DNA from: Rhodospirillales bacterium
GTDB taxonomy: Bacteria > Pseudomonadota > Alphaproteobacteria > Acetobacterales > Acetobacteraceae
DNA: 36,820 bases
Direction of reading: 5' to 3'
Assembly: GCA_028869595.1 (NCBI GenBank)
Contig: JAGWRU010000119.1
Span: 1 to 36,820, forward strand
Shown here: in pieces, positions 1 through 8,833 of the stretch
Position numbering within the stretch: the stretch's first letter is position 1
Layout of the letters: the number at the start of each line of letters is the position of its first letter
Notes under the pieces: model-generated
What the model saw: the letters and a program-made list of their open reading frames with translations, nothing else
Databases searched by the model: none
Told to the model about the DNA's origin: nothing
Program-made: the position numbers and the translations under genes

Positions 1-1
1 T

Positions 2-274
2 ATCTCCAACATCTCGGTCATCGCCTATGATCCGGGCGATTATGCGTTTCTGGCCGAGCATGTGACCGCGGCCGCCGTCGCCGCGCATTTCCGCGATCTG
101 GTGAAGGGCGAAGTGCAGCGCTTCGAGCTACCCGGTCTGGGCGCGCTCAACTTCGTGCTGCACGGGACGCTGGGCGGCGGCGTGACGCGCTCTCTGGCGC
201 TTGATGCGCATGGCAAGAGCTTGAGTTCTTGTCTGCTGGAAATGGCGCTGCCCGATCCCCAGCGCGGGGCATAG
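2..274 (+). CDS. AtuA-like (acyclic terpene utilisation family) protein, C-terminal fragment truncated by window start
   Basis: Open frame from base 2; C-terminal motif ALNFVLHGTLGGGVTRSLALDAHGKSLSSCLLEM resembles the AtuA-like C-terminal domain. Confidence 0.7.
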   Translation: MSNISVIAYDPGDYAFLAEHVTAAAVAAHFRDLVKGEVQRFELPGLGALNFVLHGTLGGGVTRSLALDAHGKSLSSCLLEMALPDPQRGA

Positions 275-653
275 CCAGGTCCTCCAGGATCGGACATTCG
301 GCGCGCGCATCGCCGTGGCAGGAAGCGGCCAGGCGGGCCAGCGCCGCTTCCATCATCTGCAGCTCGCCGATGCGCCGGCGCAATTCGGCCACCTGCGCCA
401 GCGCCAGTTCCTTGACATCGTGGCTTTCCCGCCCCGGGTCCTGCCATAGCCCGACCAGCTGGCGGATAACCGGCATGGCAAAGCCGAAATCCCGCGCCCG
501 GCGGATGAAGCGCAGCGTGTGCACGCCCGCCGCATCATAGACGCGATAGCCGCCCTCGCTGCGCGGCGGCGCGCGCAGCAGCCCGGTTGCCTCGTAATAG
601 CGGATCATCTTGGCCGACACGCCGGATGCGGCCGCTGCCTCGCCGATGTTCAT
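147..653 (-). CDS. hmrR: MerR-family transcriptional regulator, CueR/HmrR type
   Basis: MNIGEAAAASGVSAKMIRYYEATGLL N-terminal HTH; C-terminal CHGDARAECPILEDLA metal-loop signature; start overlaps the copA stop by 4 bp. Confidence 0.85.
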   Translation of the reverse strand: MNIGEAAAASGVSAKMIRYYEATGLLRAPPRSEGGYRVYDAAGVHTLRFIRRARDFGFAMPVIRQLVGLWQDPGRESHDVKELALAQVAELRRRIGELQMMEAALARLAASCHGDARAECPILEDLAMPRAGDRAAPFPADKNSSSCHAHQAPESASRRRPASRAARS

Positions 654-2791
654 CGGTGTTCCTCCGTCGGTTTCCAGCGTCCCAGCCACAAGGCGTTCAA
701 CACGACACTGACCGAGGAGGCGGCCATGGCGGCACCTGCCAGCATCGGGTTCAGCACGCCCAGCGCCGCCATCGGAATGCCGAGCGCATTATAGGCGAAG
801 GCCCAGAACAGGCCCTGACGGATGGTGCGCAGCGTGCGCCGCGACAGGACCAGGGCGGCACCGATCAGCGCCGGATCGTCGCGCAGCAGCACGATGCCGG
901 CGACTTCGCGCGCCAGATCGGTGCCCGCGCCCATGGCAATGCCGAGATCGGCCGCCGCCAGCGCCGGCCCGTCATTGATACCGTCACCGGCCATCGCCAC
1001 CACCCGCCCGGCGCGGCGCATGGCGGCAATGGCGGCGAGCTTGTCTTCCGGGCGCAACCCGGCCCGCATATCGGCGATGCCCAGCCTGGCCGCCACGCCG
1101 GAGGCAGCCCCTTCGCCATCGCCGGTCAGCATCACCACGTGCAGCCCGGCCCGGCGCAACGCCGCGATGGCCGCCGCCGCGCCCGGCTTCACCCGATCGG
1201 CAAAGGCGAGCAGCGCCAGGATGCGCGGGGCCGGCGCGATCTCGGCCAGGAATGACAGGGTTTCCCCCTGCGCCGCGCGCGCTTTTGCGGCGGCGGCGAA
1301 TGCGCCGGTATCGATCCCCTGGGCTGCCATCAATCGCGCATTGCCCAGCGCGAGGGTGCGCCCGGCCACGCTGGCGGTGACGCCCTGGCCGGCGATCACC
1401 CGCAGCCCCTGCGCCGCCGGCAGGGCGATGCCGTCCGCCGCGCGCAGCACCGCGTGCGAGAGGACATGGCCACTGCCCTGCGACAGGGAAGCAGCCAGCG
1501 CCAGCGCATCGGGTTCGGCGCTTTCCAGCGTGGCGAGCACCGGCTTGCCCTCGGTCAGCGTGCCGGTCTTGTCGAAGGCCACCGTGTCGATGCGCCGCGC
1601 TTGTTCCAGCGCGGCGGCATCGCGGATCAGGATACCGGCCCGTGCCGCCGCCCCGGTGCCGGCCATGATCGCGGCCGGCGTTGCCAGCCCCAGCGCGCAG
1701 GGGCAGGCGATCACCAGCACGGCGATGGCATGCAGAGTGGCGGCCGCCGCGCCGGCGCCGGCCAGAAGCCAACCGAGCCCGGTCAGCACGGCAAGGGCGA
1801 CCACCACCGGCACGAACACTGCGGCGATCCGATCGGCCAGGCGCTGGATCGGCGCCTTGGAGGCCTGCGCGCCTTCGACCAGGCGGACGATGCGCGCCAG
1901 CGTGGTCTCTGCCCCCACCGCCGTGGCCCGCAGCGCCAGTACCCCGTCCAGGGCGATGGCGCCGGCCGCCACCGCGGTGCCGGGCGCGGCTGCAATGGGT
2001 CGCGATTCCCCGGTAATCGCGGCGGTATCCAGGCTTGCTTCGCCGTCGGTTACGACGGCGTCGACCGGCACTCTTTCGCCGGGATGGACCACGACGATGT
2101 CGCCGGGGGCGAGGCTGGCGGCCGGCACCATCGCCTCCGCCCCGCCAATGCGGCGCCGCGCCGTCGCCGGCACCAGATCGGCCAAGGCGGCAAGTGCGGC
2201 GCCCGTCGCGCCGATCGCCCGCGCCTCCAGGAATTTGCCGAGCAGGACGAAACCGATCAGCAGCGCGCCGGTTTCGAAATAGAGCGGTCCGCCCGTGGCC
2301 AGCCCGGCCAGCGACAAGGCGTAGGCGGCGCCCGTGCCGATTGCCACCAGCACATCCATGGTCGCCGTGCCGTTGCGCAATTCCTTGAACGCGGCGCGGT
2401 AGAAGCGCGCGCCGAGGCCGAATTGCACGATCGCGCCGAGCGCTGCCTGCGCCCAGCCGGGCAAAGCGAGGGCGGGGACGGCCATACCGGCCAGCAGCGG
2501 CGCGGCAAGCGCGAGGGCGGCTGCGGCGGCGATGCCAAGGCGGCGGATTTCCCCGGCCCGGGCGGCCCGTGCATCGGCGGCCGGTGGCGCGGCGTGATAG
2601 CCGGCCCGATCGACGGCTGCGATCAGCGCGGCGAGTGGGGCGGCGGCGGGGTCGCGCACGATCCGGGCAGTGGCGGCGGCGAGGTTGACGGCAGCGCCCG
2701 TGACGCCGGGCACAGCGGTCAGCGCGCGTTCGACCCGGCGCACGCAGGCCGCGCAGGTCATGCCGGAGATGGCGAGGTCGGTCTGTTCCAT
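650..2791 (-). CDS. copA: Copper-translocating P1B-type ATPase
   Basis: N-terminal HMA motif GMTCAAC, CPC transmembrane motif (VIACPCALGLATP), DKTGT phosphorylation motif, GDGINDGPALA. Confidence 0.95.
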   Translation of the reverse strand: MEQTDLAISGMTCAACVRRVERALTAVPGVTGAAVNLAAATARIVRDPAAAPLAALIAAVDRAGYHAAPPAADARAARAGEIRRLGIAAAAALALAAPLLAGMAVPALALPGWAQAALGAIVQFGLGARFYRAAFKELRNGTATMDVLVAIGTGAAYALSLAGLATGGPLYFETGALLIGFVLLGKFLEARAIGATGAALAALADLVPATARRRIGGAEAMVPAASLAPGDIVVVHPGERVPVDAVVTDGEASLDTAAITGESRPIAAAPGTAVAAGAIALDGVLALRATAVGAETTLARIVRLVEGAQASKAPIQRLADRIAAVFVPVVVALAVLTGLGWLLAGAGAAAATLHAIAVLVIACPCALGLATPAAIMAGTGAAARAGILIRDAAALEQARRIDTVAFDKTGTLTEGKPVLATLESAEPDALALAASLSQGSGHVLSHAVLRAADGIALPAAQGLRVIAGQGVTASVAGRTLALGNARLMAAQGIDTGAFAAAAKARAAQGETLSFLAEIAPAPRILALLAFADRVKPGAAAAIAALRRAGLHVVMLTGDGEGAASGVAARLGIADMRAGLRPEDKLAAIAAMRRAGRVVAMAGDGINDGPALAAADLGIAMGAGTDLAREVAGIVLLRDDPALIGAALVLSRRTLRTIRQGLFWAFAYNALGIPMAALGVLNPMLAGAAMAASSVSVVLNALWLGRWKPTEEHR

Positions 2792-2797
2792 GGACCG

Positions 2798-2828
2798 GAA
2801 CGTGGGGTTGCCATCATGGGAAGGTCAA
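2798..2828 (-). promoter_or_regulatory. Putative CueR/HmrR-type operator/promoter of copA
   Basis: Minus-strand TTGACC-TTCCCATGATGGCAACCCC-ACGTTC: good -35, 19-nt spacer with imperfect dyad TTCCCATgATGGCAA; the -10 is weak. Confidence 0.6.
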
Positions 2829-2927
2829 GGGCAAGGCGTGGCGGGCCGGCTGACGCCGCGGTCGATATGCCTGTCGTCGCCGCCATCGATGCGCCAGGAT
2901 ACCCATCGCCGAGGAAGGAATGAGGCC

Positions 2928-3317
2928 ATGCGCGATGCGGAATTGCACGAAACCCTGTCGGCGTATGATTTCGAGGAGACGCTGGCCCGCCTGACGGCGG
3001 CGATCGCCCAGGCCGGACTGATGCTGTTCGCCCGCTTCGACCATCAGGCCGGCGCGCGTACGGCCGGCTTGGACATGCCGCCGACCACCGTGCTCGTTTA
3101 TGGCCATGCGAAGGGCGGCACGCCGATCATGCAGGCCGTGCCGCAAGTGGCGCTCGACCTGCCGTTGCGCGTGCTGGTGCGCCAGCGCGAGGATGGCCGG
3201 ACGGTGATCGCCTTCCATCCGATCGGCGCGATGCTGCGCCGTGCCGGCGTGGCGGAGGCACTCGCCGGGCGGCTCGACCCGGCGCAGCAGATGCTGGTGA
3301 AGGCGTTGGCGGGCTGA
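2928..3317 (+). CDS. DUF302 domain-containing protein
   Basis: MRDAELHETLSAYDFEETLARLTAAIAQAGLMLFARFDHQAGA...PPTTVLVYGHAKGGTPIMQAVPQVALDLPLRVLV is DUF302-like; SD-like GGAAGG/GAGG upstream. Confidence 0.8.
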   Translation: MRDAELHETLSAYDFEETLARLTAAIAQAGLMLFARFDHQAGARTAGLDMPPTTVLVYGHAKGGTPIMQAVPQVALDLPLRVLVRQREDGRTVIAFHPIGAMLRRAGVAEALAGRLDPAQQMLVKALAG

Positions 3318-3425
3318 GGGGCGCGCCGGCAATCCTGCCGAAGCGGCCATGCAAGACCGTCCTACTCTCTGGTATCTCCCTCAACCTCCTCCTATGATCC
3401 GCCGGCACGAAACCGGGGGAGACGC

Positions 3426-4622
3426 ATGGACCTCAATTTCACGCCCGAGGAGCTGGCCTTCCGCGACGAGGCGCGGCATTTTTTCCGCACCGCCATTCCC
3501 GAAGCCCTGCGTGCCAAGGTGCGCGAGGGGCGTAGCCTTACTAAGGAGGAGATCGTCGCCTCTCAGCGCATTCTCAATGCGCGCGGCTGGGCGACGCCGA
3601 ATTGGCCACGCGCCTGGGGCGGGCAGGATTGGTCGCCGGTGCAGGTCTATCTCTATCAGGACGAGATGCAGCGCGCCTTCGTGCCGCCGACGATCAGCTT
3701 CAACACCACCATGGTCGGCCCGGTGATCGCCGAATTCGGCTCCGACGCGCAGAAGACCCGCTTTCTGCCGCGCGCCGCCAATGCCGATGATTTCTGGTGC
3801 CAGGGGTTTTCCGAACCGGGTTCGGGCTCCGACCTCGCCAGCCTGCGCACGCGCGCGGAACGGCGCGGCGATACTTATGTGGTGAACGGGCAGAAAATCT
3901 GGACCACACTCGCCCAGTATGCCGACTGGATCTTCTGCCTGGTGCGCACCAATCCGACGGCCAAGAAGCAGGAGGGGATTTCCTTCCTGCTGATCGATAT
4001 GAAAACCCCCGGCATCACCGTGCGCCCCATCGTCACCATCGATGGCGGGCGCGAAGTCAACGAAGTGTTCTTCGACGAGGTGGTGGTACCCGCCGAAAAT
4101 CTCGTCGGCCAGGAAAACAAGGGCTGGGATTACGCGAAATTCCTGCTCGGCAATGAACGCACCGGCATCGCCAGGGTGGGCATGTCGAAGGCCCGCATCG
4201 CCCGCATCCGCGCGCTGGCCGCGCAGGAAATCGTCGGCGACCGCCCGCTGATCGAGGATCGGCGCTTTCGCGAAAAACTCGCCGCGGTGGAGATCGAGCT
4301 GAAGGCGCTGGAAATGACGCAGCTCCGCGTGGTGGCCGAGGAACGCAACCGGGTGCGCGGCAAGCCTAACCCGGCCTCCTCCATCCTCAAGCTGAAAGGC
4401 TCCTGGATTCAGCAGCAGATCACCGAATTGCTGCTGGAGGTTGCCGGCCCCTACGCGATCCCCGCCCAGGGCAACGAGGATGGCAGCAACGAACCCGCCA
4501 TCGGCCCCGATTTCGCGGCGATGGCAGCCCCCGGCTATTTCAATTTCCGCAAGGTCTCGATCTACGGCGGCTCCAACGAGATTCAGCGCAACATCATCGC
4601 CAAAGCGATTCTGGGTCTGTGA
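3426..4622 (+). CDS. Acyl-CoA dehydrogenase family protein
   Basis: MDLNFTPEELAFRDEARHFF start; QGFSEPGSGSDLASLRTRA FAD-binding motif; IYGGSNEIQRNIIAKAILGL C-terminus. Confidence 0.92.
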   Translation: MDLNFTPEELAFRDEARHFFRTAIPEALRAKVREGRSLTKEEIVASQRILNARGWATPNWPRAWGGQDWSPVQVYLYQDEMQRAFVPPTISFNTTMVGPVIAEFGSDAQKTRFLPRAANADDFWCQGFSEPGSGSDLASLRTRAERRGDTYVVNGQKIWTTLAQYADWIFCLVRTNPTAKKQEGISFLLIDMKTPGITVRPIVTIDGGREVNEVFFDEVVVPAENLVGQENKGWDYAKFLLGNERTGIARVGMSKARIARIRALAAQEIVGDRPLIEDRRFREKLAAVEIELKALEMTQLRVVAEERNRVRGKPNPASSILKLKGSWIQQQITELLLEVAGPYAIPAQGNEDGSNEPAIGPDFAAMAAPGYFNFRKVSIYGGSNEIQRNIIAKAILGL

Positions 4623-4629
4623 GGCAGCT

Positions 4630-5784
4630 ATGGATTTCGATCTGACCGACGAACAGCGCCTGCTGAAAGACAGCGTGGAACGCATGGTCGCCGACCGCTA
4701 CGGTTTCGAGCAGCGGCGCGCCTATCTGGCTCTGCCGGGCGGGCGCGATCCGGCGCTATGGGCGCAATGCGCCGAACTCGGCCTGCTCGGCCTGCCGCTG
4801 GCGGAGGAATATGGCGGCTTCGGCGGCGGGCCGGTGGAAACCATGCTGGTGATGGAAGCCTTCGGGCGCGGCCTGGTGCTGGAACCCTATCTGCCCAGCG
4901 TCATTCTGGGCGGCGGGCTGGTCGCCGCGGCCGGCGATGCGGCGCAGAAACGGGCGATCCTGCCGGCGCTGGCCGCAGGGCGGATGCAGCTGGCTTTCGC
5001 CCATCTGGAACGCCGCTCGCGCTATGATCTCGCTGATATCACCACCATTGCGCGCGCCGACGGCGCCGGCTTCGTGCTGGATGGCGCCAAGGGCGTCGTG
5101 CTGGGCGGCGATACGGCCGATACGCTGATCGTTTCGGCGCGCATCGGCGGGGCGCGCTGCGATGCCGATGGGATCGGGCTGTTCCTGGTGGCCGCCGATG
5201 CGCCCGGGCTGACGCGGCGCGGCTATGCGACGCAGGACGGGTTGCGTGCGGCGGAACTCACCCTGGCCGGCACCCCGGCCACCGCGCTGGGGGCACCGGG
5301 CGGCGCGCTGGGCGTAATGCGGCGCATCGTCGATCGCGCGATGGCCGCCCTATGCGCCGAAGCGGTCGGCGTGATGGCGGCGATGCACGAGACGACGCTG
5401 GAGTATCTGAAAACCCGCAAGCAGTTCGGCCGCGCCATCGGCGAATTCCAAGCCTTGCAGCACCGCGCGGTGGATATGCTGGTGGCGCTGGAACAGGCGC
5501 GCAGCATGGCGCTGTTCGCCACCGTAATGGCCGAAAGCGATGATCCGGCGGAACGCGGGCGCGCCATGGCGGCGGCCAAGGCGCAGATCGGGCGCAGCGG
5601 CCGCCATATCGGCCAGGAGGCGATCCAGCTGCATGGCGGCATCGGCATGACGATGGAATACAAGGTCGGCCATTACTTCAAGCGCATGACCATGATCGAT
5701 CAGTGCTTCGGTGATGCCGACACCCATCTCGCGCAGCTGGCCGATGCCGGCAGCCTGTTCGAAGCGGCGGAGGCGACCGGCTAA
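4630..5784 (+). CDS. Acyl-CoA dehydrogenase family protein (second subunit or paralogue)
   Basis: MDFDLTDEQRLLKDSVERMVADRYGF; TRKQFGRAIGEFQALQHRAVDM; IQLHGGIGMTMEYKVGHYFKRM. Confidence 0.92.
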   Translation: MDFDLTDEQRLLKDSVERMVADRYGFEQRRAYLALPGGRDPALWAQCAELGLLGLPLAEEYGGFGGGPVETMLVMEAFGRGLVLEPYLPSVILGGGLVAAAGDAAQKRAILPALAAGRMQLAFAHLERRSRYDLADITTIARADGAGFVLDGAKGVVLGGDTADTLIVSARIGGARCDADGIGLFLVAADAPGLTRRGYATQDGLRAAELTLAGTPATALGAPGGALGVMRRIVDRAMAALCAEAVGVMAAMHETTLEYLKTRKQFGRAIGEFQALQHRAVDMLVALEQARSMALFATVMAESDDPAERGRAMAAAKAQIGRSGRHIGQEAIQLHGGIGMTMEYKVGHYFKRMTMIDQCFGDADTHLAQLADAGSLFEAAEATG

Positions 5785-6425
5785 TCCACGCGCGCCTTGG
5801 AGCCTGCGAACAGATAGGCCATCAGCGCCTGCGCCTTGGCCGAGGCGGCATCGGCGTCGCCGTCGATGATCGCCTCGCATACCGCGACATGGCCGTCCGC
5901 GGCTTCCACCAGCCCGTCCGTGCCGTGGTACTGGAACCAGAACCGGCGCGAATGGATCTGCAGCGGCGCCAGGATGCGCGGCAGAAAAGGATTGGCGGCG
6001 GCATTGCTGATCGCCTCGTCCAGCGCCTTGTCCTGGCGCAGATAGAGGCGCACATCGCCACGCTTGGCCGCCACGCGCATATCGTGCATGCAGCGGCCGA
6101 TCACCTCGCGGTCATTGGGGCCGGCGAATCGCGCGGCGGAACGCGCCAGCAGCGGCTCCAGCGTCAGGCGCGGCTCGATCGCGCGGGGATAATCCTCGGG
6201 ACGGATATCGGCGATCTTCACGCCCAGCCGCGGATGCACCTCGGTCAGGCCTTCCAGGGTAAGGCGCTGGATCGCTTCGCGCACCGGGGTGCGGCCGAAG
6301 CCGACCGAGGCGATGATGAATTTCTCGGTCAGCATGCTGCCCGGCACGAATTCCAGCGTGACGATCCGATCCTCGATCGCCAGATAGGCTTCGTGCAGCA
6401 AGGATTTGGCCGTCGGCTTTTTCAT
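5781..6425 (-). CDS. GntR-family transcriptional regulator (FCD/FadR-type C-terminus)
   Basis: MLTEKFIIASVGFGRTPVREAIQRLTLEGL winged HTH; all-helical FCD-like C-terminus; divergent from livK. Confidence 0.85.
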   Translation of the reverse strand: MKKPTAKSLLHEAYLAIEDRIVTLEFVPGSMLTEKFIIASVGFGRTPVREAIQRLTLEGLTEVHPRLGVKIADIRPEDYPRAIEPRLTLEPLLARSAARFAGPNDREVIGRCMHDMRVAAKRGDVRLYLRQDKALDEAISNAAANPFLPRILAPLQIHSRRFWFQYHGTDGLVEAADGHVAVCEAIIDGDADAASAKAQALMAYLFAGSKARVD

Positions 6426-6475
6426 CGGTCCATGCAATGCGGGGCCGAAGCTGGGCGCCGCGGCCATGTCTGGAT

Positions 6476-6487
6476 TTGATATATCAA
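6476..6487. promoter_or_regulatory. Palindromic putative GntR operator TTGATATATCAA
   Basis: Perfect 12-bp palindrome between the divergent GntR regulator and livK. Confidence 0.6.
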
Positions 6488-6561
6488 TCCGTCCGACGAT
6501 GCCAGAACTCGGTGAATTCGCGTCTATATCTGGAAATATGCGTCGCGCCGGCCCGGCATCA

Positions 6562-6573
6562 TTGATATATCAG
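6562..6573. promoter_or_regulatory. Second putative GntR operator TTGATATATCAG
   Basis: Same TGATATATCA core as 6477-6486, spaced 86 bp, lying just upstream of the predicted livK -35. Confidence 0.6.
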
Positions 6574-6580
6574 AAATAGC

Positions 6581-6609
6581 TTGCGGCCTTGATCGGTGCT
6601 CGCTAATTT
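6581..6609 (+). promoter_or_regulatory. Putative sigma70-like promoter of livK operon
   Basis: TTGCGG - 17 nt - TAATTT. Confidence 0.45.
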
Positions 6610-6725
6610 TTGTGCCGGCATCTCCGGCGGGCGATTTCCCCCGGATGCGACGCTGGGAACGCAGGCGATCGCCGGGCCGGGCAGCGATGTCCGTCCGTGC
6701 GGAAAACCGGACAGGAGGGACACGC

Positions 6726-7838
6726 ATGAAGCATTTCACCAGAGTGCTGGCAGCCGGTGCGCTGCTGGCAATGGCCGGCGGCGCGAGCGCGCAAGCCCAG
6801 GGCACGCTGAAAGTCGGCGTCGAAGTGCCGACGACCGGGTCGGAAGCGACCTATGGCCAGGATATGTACAACGCCGCCGCCATCGCCCGTGACGAGATCA
6901 ACGCCCATGGCGGCGTGCTGGGCAAGAAGATCCAGCTGATCGTCGGCGACGATGCCTGCGATCCGCAGCAGGCGGTGAATGCGGCCTCGAAGCTGGTGTC
7001 GCAGAAAGTGGTCGCGGTGGTTGGCGGCTATTGCTCCGGCGCCACCGTGCCGGTGCTGAAGATCTATGGCGATGCGCATATCCCCTTCGTGATCACGGCG
7101 GCCAATTCCACCGCGTTGATCCCGGCCAATCCCGGCAATGCCTTCCTGATCAACTCGACCGGCGATCAGCAGGCGATCACCGCCGTGAAGTTCTTCCAGC
7201 ACAAGAAGATCAAGACCCTCGCCATCGTCAATGAAGGCGATGCCTATTCGCAGAACCTCGCTGATCTGATGCGCACCGCCTGGCAGAAGGCGGGCGGCAA
7301 GGTCGTCGATTTCGAGACGGTGAACAAGGGCGAGCAGGACTACTCCTCGGTCGTTACCGCCATCGATGCCAAGCATCCCGATGCGGTGTTCTGGACCGCC
7401 TATTACGCCGATGGCGGCCTGCTGATCCGCCAGCTTCGCCAGTCCGGCTATCAGGGCATGATTGCGGTTGGCGACGGCTCGAACTCGGTCAAGCTGTTCG
7501 ATATCGCGGGCAAGGCGGCCGAAGGGGTCTACGCCTTCTCCAACCCGATCGCGCAATTCCTGCCGGCGGCGAAATCCTTCATCGCCACCTACAAGAAGGA
7601 ATACAAGGCCGAACCCGGCCCCTATGCGCCGCTGACCTATGACGGCATGCAGCTTCTCGTCTGGGCGATGAAGAAGGCCGGCACGACCAATGCGGCTGCG
7701 GTGGAAAAGGCGCTTGCCTCCGCCAATGGCGTGCATTGGCTGACCGGGCCGATCGCCTTCACCAAGAAGAATACGCTGGCCCGTTCGAACTTCGTGGTTC
7801 TCGAAGGCAAGAACGGCGCCTGGATCGCCGCGAAGTAA
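6726..7838 (+). CDS. livK: Branched-chain amino acid ABC transporter substrate-binding protein (LivK type)
   Basis: Signal peptide MKHFTRVLAAGALLAMAGGASAQA; LKVGVEVPTTGSEATYGQDMYNAAAIARDEINAHGGVLGKKIQLIVGDDACDP. Confidence 0.92.
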   Translation: MKHFTRVLAAGALLAMAGGASAQAQGTLKVGVEVPTTGSEATYGQDMYNAAAIARDEINAHGGVLGKKIQLIVGDDACDPQQAVNAASKLVSQKVVAVVGGYCSGATVPVLKIYGDAHIPFVITAANSTALIPANPGNAFLINSTGDQQAITAVKFFQHKKIKTLAIVNEGDAYSQNLADLMRTAWQKAGGKVVDFETVNKGEQDYSSVVTAIDAKHPDAVFWTAYYADGGLLIRQLRQSGYQGMIAVGDGSNSVKLFDIAGKAAEGVYAFSNPIAQFLPAAKSFIATYKKEYKAEPGPYAPLTYDGMQLLVWAMKKAGTTNAAAVEKALASANGVHWLTGPIAFTKKNTLARSNFVVLEGKNGAWIAAK

Positions 7839-7853
7839 TCGCAGCCTCCGGAT

Positions 7854-7890
7854 AAGGGTGGGCCGGCGCATGCCGTCGGCCCGCCTTTTC
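7854..7890 (+). terminator. Intrinsic-terminator-like hairpin between livK and livH
   Basis: AAGGGTGGGCCGGCG-catgc-CGTCGGCCCGCCTT, about 15 pairs including G-U pairs, followed by TTTTC. Confidence 0.65.
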
Positions 7891-7918
7891 CTTGCATGAT
7901 CCAGGGAAGGATGCGGGT

Positions 7919-8833
7919 GTGAGCCTGTCCGTCATCATCGCCCACCAGCTTGTCAACGGCCTGGTGCTGGGCTCCTTCTATGCCCTGGTGGCGCTGGGCT
8001 ACACGATGATTTTCGGCGTCATCAAGCTGCTGAACTTTGCCCATGGCGATCTGTATATGGTCGGCGGCTTCGTCGGTTTTCTGGCGTTGTCGGCCATTTC
8101 CGGCGTGGTGGGCAGCGGCTGGGGCGGCATTTTCCTGGCCATGCTGCTGTCGATGATCGGGGTTGGCTGCCTCGGCGTGCTGATCGAGCGCATCGCCTAT
8201 CACCCGATGCTGCACGCCCCGCGTTTGTCGATCCTGATCACCGCCCTGGCCGTTTCTCTGGTGCTGCAGAATGCGGTGCTGGCGCTGACTGGCGGGCAAT
8301 ACACGGCCTTCCATACCGATCTGGGTTTCGGCGGCATCCATCTCGGGCCGATCTTCATCTCCTATAACCAGATGGTGCTGGTGGCGACCGCCGCCGGGCT
8401 GATGGTGGCGCTGGAATTCTTTGTTACCCACACGCAATATGGTCGGGCGATGCGGGCCGTGGCGATCGACCACGATATGTGCCGCCTGATGGGCATCGAT
8501 GTTTCCGCCATCATCGGCGTGACCTTCTTCGTCGGCACCGCGCTGGCCGCGGCGGCCGGCACTATGGCCGGGGCCTATTACGGCTCGCTGTGGTATTTCA
8601 TGGGCTTCCTGATCGGCCTGAAAGCCTTCACCGCGGCGGTGATCGGCGGCATCGGCTCGATCCCCGGGGCGATGCTGGGCGGGCTGATTCTGGGATTGCT
8701 CGAATCCTTCGGCACCCAGATCCCCGGCATCGGTAGTGCCTGGAAGGACGTCTTTGCGTTCGCCGTGCTGATCCTGGTGCTGGTGCTGAAACCCACCGGT
8801 CTGCTGGGCAAGTCCGAGCAGGAGCGGATGTGA
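7919..8833 (+). CDS. livH: Branched-chain amino acid ABC transporter permease (LivH type)
   Basis: LVNGLVLGSFYALVALGYTMIFGVIKLLNFAHGDLYMVG; likely GTG start with GGGAAGG SD (alternative ATG at 7892). Confidence 0.9.
   Translation: MSLSVIIAHQLVNGLVLGSFYALVALGYTMIFGVIKLLNFAHGDLYMVGGFVGFLALSAISGVVGSGWGGIFLAMLLSMIGVGCLGVLIERIAYHPMLHAPRLSILITALAVSLVLQNAVLALTGGQYTAFHTDLGFGGIHLGPIFISYNQMVLVATAAGLMVALEFFVTHTQYGRAMRAVAIDHDMCRLMGIDVSAIIGVTFFVGTALAAAAGTMAGAYYGSLWYFMGFLIGLKAFTAAVIGGIGSIPGAMLGGLILGLLESFGTQIPGIGSAWKDVFAFAVLILVLVLKPTGLLGKSEQERM

Noticed and set aside
822-2282. 486-aa plus-strand ORF (and 1454-2923)
   Set aside because: Antisense to copA; Ala/Ser/Arg-rich with no domain signature
3393-3398. 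TATGAT -10-like hexamer upstream of the first acyl-CoA dehydrogenase
   Set aside because: No convincing -35 at 16-18 bp spacing
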